From contig NW_026622897.1 in assembly GCF_023065955.2 (NCBI RefSeq), forward strand, positions 8,623,001-8,687,000: 64,000 nt of DNA, given 5' to 3'. Source of the DNA: Ursus arctos (Eukaryota > Chordata > Mammalia > Carnivora > Ursidae). Both the position numbers and the translations under genes were made by a program. Shown here piece after piece: positions 11,101-21,289 of the stretch (positions are counted from its first letter, which is position 1; every line of letters starts with the position of its first letter). Below the pieces are notes generated by a model. The model was given only the letters and a program-made list of their open reading frames with translations, did no database searches and was not told the DNA's origin.

Positions 11101-14100
11101 CTTGGCGTTTCCAAAATGAATGTGTGTTTTAAAAAACGATTCTGTGGAATTTGAAGCAAACAGCTGACAAAGATTCTTTGCTTAAACAAACTTTAGTCAG
11201 GCTCCAGAACCTTCTCCTAGGCCTATCTATGCACTTCCTTGTAAAATCCGGTTTTAGCAAGAACCCTGCTAAGTCAGTTGAGCAAGTACCTCCCACCCTT
11301 TACCGCTAATACCTCATTCTTCCTCCTCTACCACCCCCAGGGAATAAGTGATGGCCCTGGCCTGCCTTCTGCAAGAATGCTGTTAGGTCAGTTTAGGCAG
11401 AGTCCCCCTCACAGGCCTTATTGTTTCCTCTCAGTGACCCCCCCACCCTGCTTCTTGGCTATAAATTCCTACTTGCGTATGATGATGTATTCAGAATTGA
11501 GCCAGGTTCTATCCTGAGGTCTCTTTTCTCCTGTTGCAAAAGTCCCAGATAAATTGTTTTCATTTGTTTGTTTGCTTGTTTGGCTTTAACAACTGTCCAG
11601 CTGTGGTTTTAACACCAGAGCTTTCTGTCTCTGTTGAGCCTGCCTGGGGGTGGGAGGGTGGGTGGGAGGAGTGTGTGTGCATGTGCGGGAACTCCAGTAG
11701 GTAAAAGGATAGAGAGTAGTGAGGCAGAGAGGAGTGCAGCTACTAAATTCTCTACATCGTGTCTGGGGTGCATTTTGAGTTGCCCAAGGTCAGCGTGAAA
11801 CTGTGTAAATCCTGTCTGCAATTGTAAAAGCCCAAAGCAAATCACAGAGAGATAGGTTCTTACTGTAGCGCGACTGTGGTTATGTTTGTCGAGTTAGGAG
11901 ATACCCAGTTTGCTATGAAGAGCTGGTCACTCGGATTATCCAGGTGGTACAGGGCACTGTTGTTGCAAAGCTCGTCTACTTTCTCCCAGAGGCCTAGTGA
12001 GTTGTTGTTTGCGTCCACTGCTCGCAGGACCACAGAGCTGATACTGGGATTCACAGGAACCAATACTAGGAGGAAAGGGTAAGGAACCAATCAGCCATCT
12101 GTGCAGTCAGACAGGGGATGGGGGTCATGAAATCAAACTTTAGCAGGAAAAAAGGAAGTTACAAATAGCGTTGTACATATAGTATGATCCCATTTTAAAT
12201 GAAGTTGCAGACGAAAGTCTGGAAGGAAATACAAGATATTAACTATGGTGATTTCTTGCTAGTGGGATTATTGATTATTTTTATTTTCTTCCTCGTGCAT
12301 TTTTGCTTTCCAAATTTTCTCCAGTAAAAGGCAAACAGAAGAAGACCTGTGCTCTGACCCTGGTTTTGCTGTAGAACAGAGGTGAGATCCTCGCTGGCTC
12401 TTAACCTCTGGAGCCAGCTTCCTGTCCACCAGACAGAGGGGATAACCTGTTCTGCCCTTCTCTCAGGGAGAGGACGGGTAGGGAGAGGTGTGGTTGATAC
12501 CTGGGAAAGAGTCAAGTGGGCCCCTTGGGCAGTGTGTCGTGACGTCAGGCACCCTTAGTGCCACGTCAAAGCAGAGCCCATTTCTTGGTCCCAGAATCAC
12601 TGATACTCTCAGTCTCTGTTGTTGAGCGTGAGGGAAGGGGTGGGGTCTCTGAGCCCTAGTACCTGTCCAATAACCCCAGGATTTCCTGGCCTTCCCCAGT
12701 CAGGTAAGTCTTCCCTGTTGACCTAGCCTAGGGTATACTCATAGGGACCCCACTGACACTTGCGAATTCTAGCATTCTGATGTGTAACAGAGCAAACTTT
12801 AAGAGAACATTTTAGACTGTCCATTTCCTCCCTTAGAAGATCCCTTCTGTAAGAATTTCTCAATGCTAAAGTGTTATTCTCCAGGGCCCTGTCAGCCACC
12901 CCGTATCCTTTCAAAGACTTCTCCGTACAAAGTAAAGAAAATCAAGCATGTAGCAGAATAGGATCAGACAGTCCTAGATAAGAATTCTAGCTCTCACATT
13001 CAGGAGCAAGTTATTTCATCTCTCATCCTCGGTTTCTTTATTGTCCATCACTCACTGCACAAATATTTATCGAATGCCCACTCTACACCAGGTCTGGTCC
13101 TAGGTCTGGGGATGATGACATATCCCTCCTGATATGGAGATCATGATACCTTATCTACAGGGTTCCTGGGAAAAGCACAGAGAAGAGTGTAAGGCTTTTA
13201 ACACATGATAGGTGTTGGATGAATTGCGATTGTTATTTATTTATTTTTTTTAGCACAAAACGTTTCTGTTCTGTTTGTTTTTGCCAATCAGGGTGAGCTG
13301 AGCCAAACCCCACCAGCCTGACTTGCCCACTGAGAACCTGACAGTTCTAGATGTGTGCACGATGGTGAGGTGGATGGTGCTCAGCGATGGTATCCTGGGA
13401 TAGCACCAAGTCTGTCAGTTCTCCCATGGGCAGTCTCTTGTCTCTGCCATTTCTTCTGTTCTCCCTCTGTCACACTGGCTTCCAGCCTCCTTCCTTCCCT
13501 CCTAGGCATCTGTCACCTGGACTTCGGGCCTCCACCTTCTCTCTTCAGGCTGCAGCCAGATCAGATTCCGTATACAACTCTTCCATGAGGACAAAGTACT
13601 CTGCAAAACCTTCCAAGTGCCCATCTTTCTAGAGGATCTAAACATTTCTGCTTTTACGTTTTCACTTCTGTTGATTACAGTACCCAACACATGGCTTTTA
13701 TGACCCTCCTAACCTGGCTCACTGCGCTTTTTGCACTCCTGCTCTAGGGGCAGCAAACCCTCCTCTGGTTCTGCAGACACATCTGGCCCACTCCTGCCCT
13801 GGCCTTCGTTCATGTCTGGAACCCTGCCTTTGCATCACACATTCCATCCCTGCTTATTCTCCAGGACCCTGCCTATGTTCCATCTCTGGGACAGTTCAGT
13901 CCTCTCTTCCCCTCATGAGTAAAACATTTACATTCGTTCCTGTAGAGTTGAGTACTTAATTACATTCTGGCTTGTTCTCTATACTGTGGTTTCATCCACG
14001 TCAGTATCTGGCCAGCCCAATGCTGGGGAACTGGAGGGCACTAAATAACTACTCACTGATTGATTTAAAAAGTTGTGCACCCTGGGGCGCCTGGGTGGCG

Positions 14101-16795
14101 CAGTCGTTTAGTGTCTGCCTTCGGCTCAGGGCGTGATCCCAGCATTTCTGGGATCGAGCCCCACATCAGGCTCCTCGGCTAGGAGCCTGCTTCTTCCTCT
14201 CCCACTCCCCCTGCTTGTGTTCTCTCTCTCGCTGGCTGTCTCTGTCAAATAAATAAATAAAATCTTTAATAACAAAATAAAAATAAAAATAAAAAAAATA
14301 AAAAGTTGTGCACCCAGTGCTGGACAGTGCCCTTAAAGATGAAGGTTCAGGGAAAAAGGCAAGCACTTTTTATCCCTCTTGCCCATGGAGACAGATACAT
14401 ACCCAGCACGATCTTAATATAAATGTCACTGCATCATGGGTTTTTTTCACTGATACCAAGACAGACCTAGAGAACCTCTTCTAAGATCCTGCCTGAACTG
14501 CACGTGTGCCGTGGGACATGCCAAGCCATTTATACATGACTTACCAATGTTGACACAAATCCTGAAATTTAAAAAATTTCAAAATCGAAGTAAGGAAAAG
14601 TGGTTGGCCTTAGTGGGTGTTTACCCATTCTCCCCAAAAGTCCTGAGTCCCAGTGCGGTCCTGCAATGACACTCTCATGAGGAAATCATGGAGCCAGTTG
14701 TGTAATCCTGGGTGTGGAGTCTGGCACTTCACATCTCTGTGAGCGTAGGATTTTGACTCTCAACTTAAATCATTCACATAGTGATTCGGTTTATCATGGA
14801 GCTTTTGCACATTTCTGTTCTGAGATGAAGTTGGGTAAAGTTTGGAGAAGTGCCTGGCAAGAAGTAGGCATTCAATGAACCGGAGTTCCTCTCCTCCTTC
14901 CCCTTTCTCTCTGCTCTACCCAACACCTCTGCAAATGTTTGATTTCCCCCTCACTCAACATATTCCCTTTCAAGGGGTCTTATGGATCGTCTCTTGACTG
15001 TTCATTCTCCTGTCTTGCTACGTTCAGAAGAACCCCAGTCTACATATCTCCACCCAGCATTTTCACTAGATAGATTTCTTTTTCTTCCATTTCAACTGCA
15101 AAATCCCTCACCGTATGATATGTTATCTTAGGTTCGGGGTCTGTGATCTCTTTTGTAGCAGTCCCTCTGGCCCCCCAGGTCCTTCCCCGTGTGCAAGGTC
15201 ACACATATGCTTTCCTGTCCTCATCTTGAATTATAAGATTATCCTCCCTGGCTTGGGAGGACAAGATCCACTGCCTGAGGGAGTGGGATACAGTGATCTG
15301 AGTCACAGCTGACGTCCCTAGTGACAGTCCCCATGAAAAAAAGAGAAAAGGACAAGCTGGGACAAGCATGTGACGGCAGACCATTGTCATTCTCCTGCTG
15401 AATTCTGGAATCTGTGGTTTGTGGGTGTGGACATCACCCTGGTGCTCTCTGTAGAATTTAGTTAGAGTTTTAGGAGAGCAGAATGACATAGTAATGAGAC
15501 AGCAGGCTCTGAAGCTGGACATCCTGGCTGAACAGAGCTGGACAAATCTTGGCTCTTACTTAGGTTCAAATATAACAATGCTACCCACTGTGGCCTTGGG
15601 TAAAACTTTAACTCCCTTATGCTGCAGTTCTCATCTGGAGGTAATAGCATTTACCCTTAGAACAGCACCCAGAACGTAGTAAGAAGTCCCAGCTCTCATT
15701 ACTGTAAGCGAGGAGTGTAGAGTGCAGTGGTTAAGGACTGGGTGTCTGAAGCCAGACTGCTTGGGTTCATATCCCAGCTCCACCCTGTAAGTAGCTCTGT
15801 GATCTAAGCAAGTGACTAGCACCTCTACCTCTGTTTCCTCATCTATGAAATGGGAATGATCATGGTATGTTATCTGCTTAACATGTTATTGTGAGATCTA
15901 AGTGCATGAATACATGTAAACTACTATATTAAATGTTGTTGTTATGAAAGTAATCAGAAAGCACCTGTCTTTACTTATAGGTTTGGCTGATCCAAAATGG
16001 GATATTTGTAAGATGTTCCTAGGTACCTCAAAGAAAAACACTGGATTGGGAAGGAAAGACCAAGATTCGGGAGCCGGTTTTGCCCCTTACTAGCAGGGGA
16101 GCCCTGACCTGTCACCTAACTCTTCTCAGCTACAGCCTGTTCATAAACAAGGTGGGAGAGTAACACTTTCCCTGCCTAGCTCACTAGAGTTTCCACCCAC
16201 ACACTAAAGGCAGACAGTGCCTCCCGGTGTTGTGCAATATACTATCATCCATGGTGGCATTGTTTTATCAAATGGATGTGAACAGACCACACACTGTGAT
16301 GCCCTTATTATCCCTGAAAACAATAAAAACGCCTACTTTATTTAAGTCGGAGAACTTGCTGCAGATGTGTTCTTGCTCTGGCTCAGTAAACCTGGGTGTC
16401 AGGACTTAATGACCCCCAGCTCAGGTTTGCACAGAAAACAGGGAGAAAACAGTCCCACCCAACCAACTCTCTCACACTTTCTGTTTCTGCCCCCACTTCC
16501 CATCTGGGTCAAAACACATGTTTTGTGTCATTGAGAGCAGGAGTGGAGGGGTGTGCTCTGAAATTAACTCCCCTCAGAAGACAAAGAACAACAAAGAGAA
16601 TGGCTTCTCCTCACCTGTGTAATTTGTGTTGCTTTCATAGACCTCTGAATTGGCCATGATGCCTTGGCCAGTGGTGGTGACCTCATTGAAGAGCATGCAG
16701 TTGTCAATGTCATCTGTAGAGCTGGCAGAAGAACACAGCAGTCCGAAGCATAGAAACAGCCTGAGTGGCAGCAACATGGAGCTGAGGACTGCCAT
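6730..16795 (-). CDS. PLET1: PLET1, placenta-expressed transcript 1 (whole coding region, 4 exons)
   Basis: Coding exons on the minus strand are 16795-16615, 12065-11864, 9477-9416 and 7019-6730 (181, 202, 62 and 290 nt). All introns begin GT and end AG, and the phases (1, 2, 1) fit. The 244-residue product has a signal peptide (about 1-26), N-X-S/T sites at N58, N81, N95, N118, N121 and N220, cysteines C33 and C94 in the ectodomain, a Thr/Pro/His stalk of four 15-16-residue repeats (155-216), and a hydrophobic tail (about 223-243) with no cytoplasmic domain, as in a GPI-anchor signal. The family is a glycosylated cell-surface protein of trophoblast and of epithelial progenitors (the MTS24 antigen in mouse), with a role in differentiation and cell migration. 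Identification is by recognised residues such as VSPNSTNITTV and CNNSALYH. All four exons are open, so the gene looks functional. Recognition rests on memory of the family, not on a search. Confidence 0.93.
7442..7629 (+). mobile_element. Can-SINE in PLET1 intron 3
   Basis: Forward copy starting GGGGCACCTGGGTGGGTCAG, then the tRNA-like region, CCCCCTGCTTGTGTTCTCTC and an A-rich tail. Target duplication AACTAGATATCA (7430-7441) / AACTAGTATCA (7632-7642). Antisense to PLET1. Confidence 0.93.
8062..8275 (+). repeat. Compound (CTTT)n / (CT)n microsatellite in PLET1 intron 3
   Basis: Roughly 210 bases of CTTT, CT and CCCT blocks. On the PLET1 sense strand it is a purine (GA) tract. The open frames across it on both strands are low-complexity artefacts. 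Confidence 0.95.
8276..9415. other. PLET1 intron 3, unassigned part
   Basis: No repeat family clearly recognised. A GA-rich patch lies at 8828-8885. Open frames here lack support. Confidence 0.4.
9416..9477 (-). CDS. PLET1: PLET1 coding exon 3: 62-nt exon
   Basis: This short exon lies between an acceptor (TTTGCCCTCCACAG) and a donor (AAAAG followed by GTAAGTT). Its first base completes codon 128 (Gln). It then encodes AFTINFYNVATFSSLQLQRK (129-148) and gives one base to codon 149 (Asp). The pattern A-F-x(8)-T-x-S-S-L-x-L matches the segment that follows the VSPNST block in other PLET1 proteins as I remember them. It is also the only piece found in the 4.8 kb between exons 2 and 4 with the phases required at both ends. 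Confidence 0.88.
9490..9965 (+). mobile_element. L2 LINE fragment in PLET1 intron 2
   Basis: L2-type 3' wording, ending CCTGATACGTAGTAGGTGCT followed by TAATATTCGAGAAATGA. It starts within about 15 bases of the exon 3 acceptor. Confidence 0.5.
10025..10200 (+). mobile_element. Ancient interspersed repeat, family not assigned
   Basis: Has the words ACGTGCCAGTCACTGTGCTT, GGTGCTGAGGGACAGTGG and CAATAAACAAGTTAAATAAT. The same kind of sequence recurs near 29.5, 45.8, 47.1, 63.1 and 63.7 kb. Confidence 0.45.
10201..11120. other. PLET1 intron 2, unassigned part
   Basis: No gene or repeat family recognised. Open frames of 60-100 codons occur on both strands without support. Confidence 0.4.
11121..11591 (+). 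mobile_element. Solitary LTR of an ERV1-type element in PLET1 intron 2
   Basis: A 0.47-kb unit running from TGTG to AACA, with ACTTTAGTCAGGCTCCAGAA, CACAGGCCTTATTGTTTCCT, a TATAAA box at about 11460 and TTGCAAAAGTCCCAGATAAA near the end, as in MER41/MER66-like LTRs. No internal retroviral genes adjoin it. It is antisense to PLET1 and its end lies about 270 bases from exon 2. The family name is uncertain. Confidence 0.55.
11864..12065 (-). CDS. PLET1: PLET1 coding exon 2: ectodomain core
   Basis: Encodes residues 61-127 and two bases of codon 128. The acceptor is a pyrimidine tract ending CCTAG, and the donor is CA followed by GTAAGA. The peptide includes VPVNPSISSVVL, LCNNSALYH and WVSPNSTNITT, the best-conserved part of the family. 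It carries four N-glycosylation sequons (N81, N95, N118, N121) and C94, which probably pairs with C33 (inference). Joining to exon 1 gives NYT-VLVPVN with no frameshift. Confidence 0.93.
12140..12320 (+). mobile_element. Ancient LINE 3'-end fragment
   Basis: TAGTATGATCCCATTTTAAA, then GTGATTTCTTGCTAGTGGGA and TTTGCTTTCCAAATTTTCTC are familiar from old LINE tails. A similar segment is at 35200-35330. Confidence 0.4.
12321..12959. other. PLET1 intron 1, unassigned part
   Basis: No gene or repeat recognised. Confidence 0.4.
12960..13215 (+). mobile_element. MIR split by an L2-like or other repeat tail
   Basis: A MIR head (TCTAGCTCTCACATTCAGGA... TTATTTCATCTCTCATCC) at 12960-13042 resumes as a MIR tail (GGGTTCCTGGGAAAAGCACA) at about 13140-13215. 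Between them sits a different repeat with CTGCACAAATATTTATCGAA and CACCAGGTCTGGTCC. Confidence 0.5.
13440..14060 (+). mobile_element. L2 LINE fragment in PLET1 intron 1
   Basis: Diverged L2 3' region: CACACTGGCTTCCAGCCTCC early, then short CT-rich pieces, ending GGGCACTAAATAACTACTCA and CTGATTGATT. Confidence 0.5.
14083..14300 (+). mobile_element. Can-SINE in PLET1 intron 1
   Basis: Forward, full-length copy: GGGGCGCCTGGGTGGCGCAG, tRNA-like A and B box region, AAATAAATAAATAAAATCTT tail and an A-rich extension. Target duplication AAAAGTTGTGCACCC at 14068-14082 and 14301-14315, perfect over 15 bases, so this is one of the younger copies. Confidence 0.95.
14680..14875 (+). mobile_element. MIR fragment
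   Basis: Ends AAGTGCCTGGCAAGAAGTAG GCATTCAATGAAC, the usual MIR tail wording; the middle is diverged. Confidence 0.5.
15490..15935 (+). mobile_element. Two tandem MIR copies
   Basis: The first (15490-15690) has AGCAGGCTCTGAAGCTGGAC and ACTGTGGCCTTGGGTAAAAC. The second (15715-15935) has GTGCAGTGGTTAAGGACTGG, CCAGACTGCTTGGGTTCATA and CCTCATCTATGAAATGGGAA. Both are forward. Confidence 0.75.
16000..16190 (+). mobile_element. MIR fragment in PLET1 intron 1
   Basis: Diverged copy with GGGAGCCGGTTTTGCCCCTT ACTAGCAG and a CTGACCTGTCACCTAACTCT segment in MIR order. Confidence 0.45.
16615..16795 (-). CDS. PLET1: PLET1 coding exon 1: signal peptide and N-terminus
   Basis: Encodes residues 1-60 plus the first base of codon 61. 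The ATG at 16795 has A at -3 and G at +4, a good initiation context. It is followed by a Leu-rich signal peptide (MAVLSSMLLPLRLFLCFGLL) ending near the SSASS stretch. An in-frame ATG at 16915 lies upstream of the TATA-like box and would put a polar stretch before the hydrophobic core, so the inner ATG was chosen. The exon ends at 16615 in front of GTGAGG. C33 and the sequon N58-Y-T lie here. Confidence 0.92.
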
Positions 16796-16849
16796 GATCT
16801 TAACCTGTTTGGAAACTGCTGGGCCCGGTAATGGGTAATACCTACAACT

Positions 16850-16910
16850 CAGCTGCTTATATTCTCCAGGGCTGGAGCTTCTGTGTGAGGTCATATATGC
16901 AAATCTCCTT
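16850..16910 (-). promoter_or_regulatory. Probable PLET1 core promoter: TATA-like box, octamer, AGGTCA half-site
   Basis: Read on the minus strand, ATATAA occurs at 16862-16857, about 65 bases before the start codon; this would place the transcription start near 16830. ATTTGCAT, the canonical POU-factor octamer, lies at 16904-16897, about 35 bases upstream of the TATA-like box. On the plus strand TGAGGTCA at 16886-16893 includes a nuclear-receptor half-site. The arrangement of octamer then TATA is seen directly; use by POU or nuclear-receptor factors is inference. No CpG island is present, which fits a tissue-restricted promoter. Confidence 0.6.
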
Positions 16911-17559
16911 CCCACTCCTCCCTAAAATGAACTGGTGTCTGGAATTCGGCCCGGTAGGGGTGGACTCCCAATAGGAGTGACTTGCTCAGTACTCGTCAGC
17001 ATGACCCTTTACCAAGTCCAGTTTTGCTCAAGAAGGGGAAGGTACTGATCATGGTTCTATTTTGCATCTCATTCATCTCAACATCAGCTGTTTGAAGAAA
17101 ACTGTTGAGAAAAGGCATGGTGCTGGCAAAGTAAAATTCAGAGTTGAGTAATCATCACGTACCTGGCCCATTTAGAAGCTCCACACCTCTCCCTGTAGGG
17201 AATTCAGGCATAAAAGCTCTCTTCTTGGAATGTTACATATCCTTTTCTAGTTCTTCTTTATTGAACGTGTCTCCAATCCCAGTTCCTTTTGTGGCTAGCA
17301 TAAAACTAGGAAGACTGTGCTTTTGGATTTATATTTATTTTCTGGAAAGAAATAGCTTTGGTCCACCTTGCTCCTGACACATTCCTCCATAGCACTATAG
17401 CACAAGGAAACTACTAAAAAATCAGAAAATATGTTTTCTTATATCTCTTCTCTGATTTTTATGATTTACTCACTGGAGGAGTACTATGTGAGTAGAAAGG
17501 AAACAAAAAAAAAGTAGAATCGAATCAAGGTGATATTTATAAATGTTTCTTTAAGAGAA
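16911..17559. other. DNA upstream of PLET1
   Basis: No gene or repeat assigned. Any upstream control elements of PLET1 would lie here; no CpG cluster is visible. Confidence 0.4.
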
Positions 17560-18690
17560 GTACTCACAGACTGGTAGAGCAAGGACCTCTGAAAAATCTT
17601 CTCCAGAGAAGCAGTGAGAACACTAGCAAAAACGGTCAAAATCAACTTTTTTGGAACTCTTGAAATTAACCAAAGGCTTGCAGAAATCTGAGGAGCATTT
17701 GTTTAAAAAGAATGGCTGGATCTCATTGAGCACAAAGAGCACTGTGGCATTTTAACTTGGCTTATTTACACCCCTCTCACCACACCTCTGTGCTAGCCTT
17801 AGAAACGAACCGCCTTAGACAACCCTCCCAGGTCCCCTCTGTCTTCGGGAGCTTTGTACTATCACTTTATTATCATGCAATAAACTTTGAAAAAAAAAAA
17901 AAAGAAATCAACAGCCTTGCTACTGTGGGAGCCATGCAGACGGGCAAACAAGTAGCCAATGGAAGGGAATAGAATGGGCTTGGAGCTCTCCAAAAAGCCT
18001 CATTTCCAGAGAATTGTCGCTATGTGACTTGTCTGGAAATTGCCTATAAATTTGAATTCTCAGGTTTTATAAGTTGACCACCAAGTGAACTGAGCAGAGA
18101 CTTCAGTGGCCACACATGATAAAGAAAATAGACTTCACAAAATTAATTTATAAAAGTCACTAAACAGACAGCAGCAGCAGCAACAACAACAAACAATAAC
18201 CAATGGAAAATACAACAGACCCTGGGAGGGAAGGGTATCATATATCCAGAATGACCACATTATATTTTTTAAGTGTCCAGTTTTCAAGAAAAGATTACAA
18301 GACATGCAAAGGAACAAGGAAGTATGGTCAGTACACAGGAAAATACCTCCCAACCAATAGAAACTGTCCTCAAGGAAGCCTAGATATTAGACTTAGTAGA
18401 CAGAGATGTTATCTCAAGTGTTATAAATATAGTCAAAGAAGTAGAAGAAACCATGTCTAAAGAGTGAAAGGAAAGTGTGAGAATAATGTCTCACCCAATA
18501 ATGAATATTAATAAGGAGATAAAAATGAATAAAAGAAACAAATAGAAATTCTGTGGAAAAGTACAATGACTGAAATGAAAATTTCAGTAGAAGGGCTTAA
18601 CAATAGATTTTAACTAGCAAGAGAAAGTATTAGTAAACTTGAAGATATTCAACAAAAATACCAAATAAATTTAATGAAAGAAATGTAAGA
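17560..18690 (+). mobile_element. Old L1 5' portion
   Basis: AGAAGCAGTGAGAACACTAG, CTTGCAGAAATCTGAGGAGC and, at 18545-18665, AATAGAAATTCTGTGG with ACTGAAATGAAAATTTCAG and AGTAAACTTGAAGATATTC recall the 5' region of ancient L1 elements. An A-run interrupts at 17888-17903, after GCAATAAACTTTG; that 17750-17903 part may be a separate LTR or retrocopy tail. Confidence 0.5.
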
Positions 18691-18699
18691 CTTATATTT

Positions 18700-19995
18700 T
18701 GAAAATTAAAACACGGGACCCAGAGTAGCCAAAATGGTCTTGAGAAAACAACAATAACAACAAATTTGGAAGACTCACACTGACTACAATTTCAGAACTT
18801 ACTACTAAGCTGTAGTAATCAAGATAGCATCATACTGGCACAAGGATAGACATATATAGATCAATGGAATAGAGTTGAGAGTCCAGAAATAATCTCATAT
18901 GTTTTTAATCAACTGATTTTTGACAGGGGTGCCAAGACAATTTGTTGGGGGAAAGAATAGCTTTTTCAACAAATGGTGCTGGAACACTGGATATCCCCAT
19001 GCAGAAGAATGAAGTTGAACCCCTAACTCATACCATCTAGAAAATTAACTCAAGGTGGGTGCATTCAAATCAAGAAAGTGAAAAGACTACCCAAATAATG
19101 GGAGAAAATATTTGCAAATTGTCTGATAACGGCTAAATACCCAGGATATATAAAGAACACTTACACCTCAACAATAAAAAGACAAGTAACCTAATTTAAA
19201 AATGGGCAATAAGTACTTTCTCCAAAGAAGATATACAAAGGCCAAAGAGTACGTGAAAAGATGCTCAGCATTATTAGTTATTATGAAAATGCAAATAAAA
19301 CCACAAAGAGATACCACTTCAAAGCCAGTAGAATGGCTAAATGACAGATAACAAGTGTTGGTAAGAATATGGAAAAATTGTAACCCTCATGCATTGCCGG
19401 TGGAAAGGTAACCAATTTGGAAAACAGTTTGGCAATTCTTCAAAAAATTAAACACAAAGTTACTATTATATGACCCAGCAACTCCATTCCTAGGTATATA
19501 CTCAAGAAAACTGAAAACATTTGTCCACACAAAAACTTGTATGTGAATGTTTATAGGAGCATTATTCCTAAAGCCAAAAGGTGGAAACAACCCAAGTGTC
19601 CGTTAACTCTTGAGCGGATACCAAAATATGGTATATCCAACAATGGAATTCTATTCAGCTATAAAAAGGAATGAAGTACTGATAGATGCTACAACATAGA
19701 TGAGTCTTGAAGACATTATGCTAAGTGGAAGAAGCCAGACACAGAAGACTACATAATGTATGAAAGCACTTATGTGAAATATCTGGAAGAGGCAAACTAA
19801 TAGAGACCAAACGTTTTCCAGGGACCAGGGGGCAGGGGGAGGGCATAGCGGTGGGGCGGTTAGGGAGAATGAGAAGTGACTGCTAATTGGTTTAGGGTTT
19901 CTTTTTGGGGCGATGGAAGTGCTCTGGAATTAGATGGTTGTGACAGTTTCGTCATTGTGTGAATATACTAAAACCCACCAAAGTGAATTTTATGG
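18700..19995 (+). mobile_element. Old L1 3' portion (end of ORF2 and 3' UTR)
   Basis: Diagnostic L1 wording in order: GTAGTAATCAAGATAGCATC, AGATCAATGGAATAGAGTTG, CAACAAATGGTGCTGGAAC, GACCCAGCAACTCCATTCCT, AACCCAAGTGTCCGTTAACT, AATTCTATTCAGCTATAAAA and AGACACAGAAGACTACATAA. The frame is broken throughout, so this is a dead copy. Most of the internal coding part between it and the 5' portion is missing. Confidence 0.9.
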
Positions 19996-20044
19996 TATGG
20001 GAGTACATCTCAGGAAAAATGTTTATTTATCTAATATTATGTGT

Positions 20045-20260
20045 AAGCAAGTTGGGGGTAGTAGAATGCCGCAAAACTTTAGTATTAGATCCTGTTTAGA
20101 AACCTGGCTTTGGGAGAGTTTTAACCTATCTGAACTTTAGTTTCCACTTCTGAAAATTGGGGCATTAATACCAATCTTACGTATTTTTATGTAAAATGAG
20201 AAACGTATGTTAACTATTTTGGGGGATGAGATGGGTGTGGCACACAGCAGATATATAACA
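20045..20260 (+). mobile_element. MIR fragment
   Basis: Forward MIR: GATCCTGTTTAGAAACCTGG, TTAACCTATCTGAACTTTAG, ending GTGTGGCACACAGCAG. Confidence 0.5.
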
Positions 20261-20754
20261 CATGCTGATTTGTTCCCTCCCTTCCAACTTTCCTTCCTTC
20301 TTTCATACCAGGTTAAGGCAGTGGGTCAGAAGAAAAGAAAATATATAGGAGTTCTGCTGTTGATATGGAGACAATAGTCTAAACCTCCCTGTGAATTGGG
20401 GACAGAAGATTGGGGCAGAGGGGAAAACTGATAAGCAGAATTGTTCCAGTCATTTACGGCATTGTGGCGCTCCACCCTAGAGAGGGCTGGTATGAAGTTG
20501 TTAACACTGCTTCTGGGAGGAGGGAGCTGTCTGTTGGGTACAGGTACAGCTATTGACAAAACAAAGTTGATCTTTGATTCCTTCCAGAAAGGACTTGAGT
20601 TTTCTTGAGAATAGGAGACTACAAGGAAACTAGTTAGAAAAAAAAATACATGTATTTGGACTTCCCACTGTTCCTTTACCTGTTTCTCTGTAATTTTAGA
20701 CTCTAATTCCTGGAAATTCATGCTTTTTTAAAACTCCATAGGTGATTCTAGAAC

Positions 20755-20935
20755 AGTGCTTTTTAATCTTGAATGTGTGTTCAAATCACATGGAGAATCT
20801 TGCTAACATGCAGTTTCTGATTCAGTAGGACTGGTGTAGGGCCTGAGACTCCTCATTTATAACAGGCTCCCAGAGGATGCTAAGATGTTGCTGATTCCTG
20901 GAGCTCACCTTGCATAGCAAAGGTTTAGAAGCTGA
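20755..20935 (+). mobile_element. hAT-Charlie type MER element
   Basis: CAGTGCTTTTTAATCTTGAA, TGCAGTTTCTGATTCAGTAG and GGGCCTGAGACTCC are typical of short non-autonomous MER (hAT) elements. Confidence 0.6.
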
Positions 20936-21289
20936 TCTAAGTAAACCAGGTTGGGACTGAATGTCAGACGAGTTATTAAAGTCAGAAGCTGGGCTCTGTG
21001 ACTGTACTGGGTACCCCAAAGTTTCCAGTTGGCCTAGAGCTTATATACTGAGACTTCATGCTGCAGAAAGTGGTGGGCACTTCCATACGTCCTTGTCTCT
21101 CTAGGAAGGAGAGTTTCAGACAGCAGAGAGCAGCTGGTCTTCCTAAGGTCAGAGTCTAAAGAGAGGTTCCCTGACATTCCCCAGGAGCAACCAACGCATG
21201 GATCATGAACCTGAGGCACCTTGGCTGGTTTTTGGTCTGGTCTCCTGGGTGTGTCAGAGGTGTGGGGGATGCAGCATCGCCACCAATTG

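Noticed and set aside
14083..14160. tRNA gene
   Set aside because: The tRNA-like head belongs to a Can-SINE with tail and target duplication, not a free tRNA gene.
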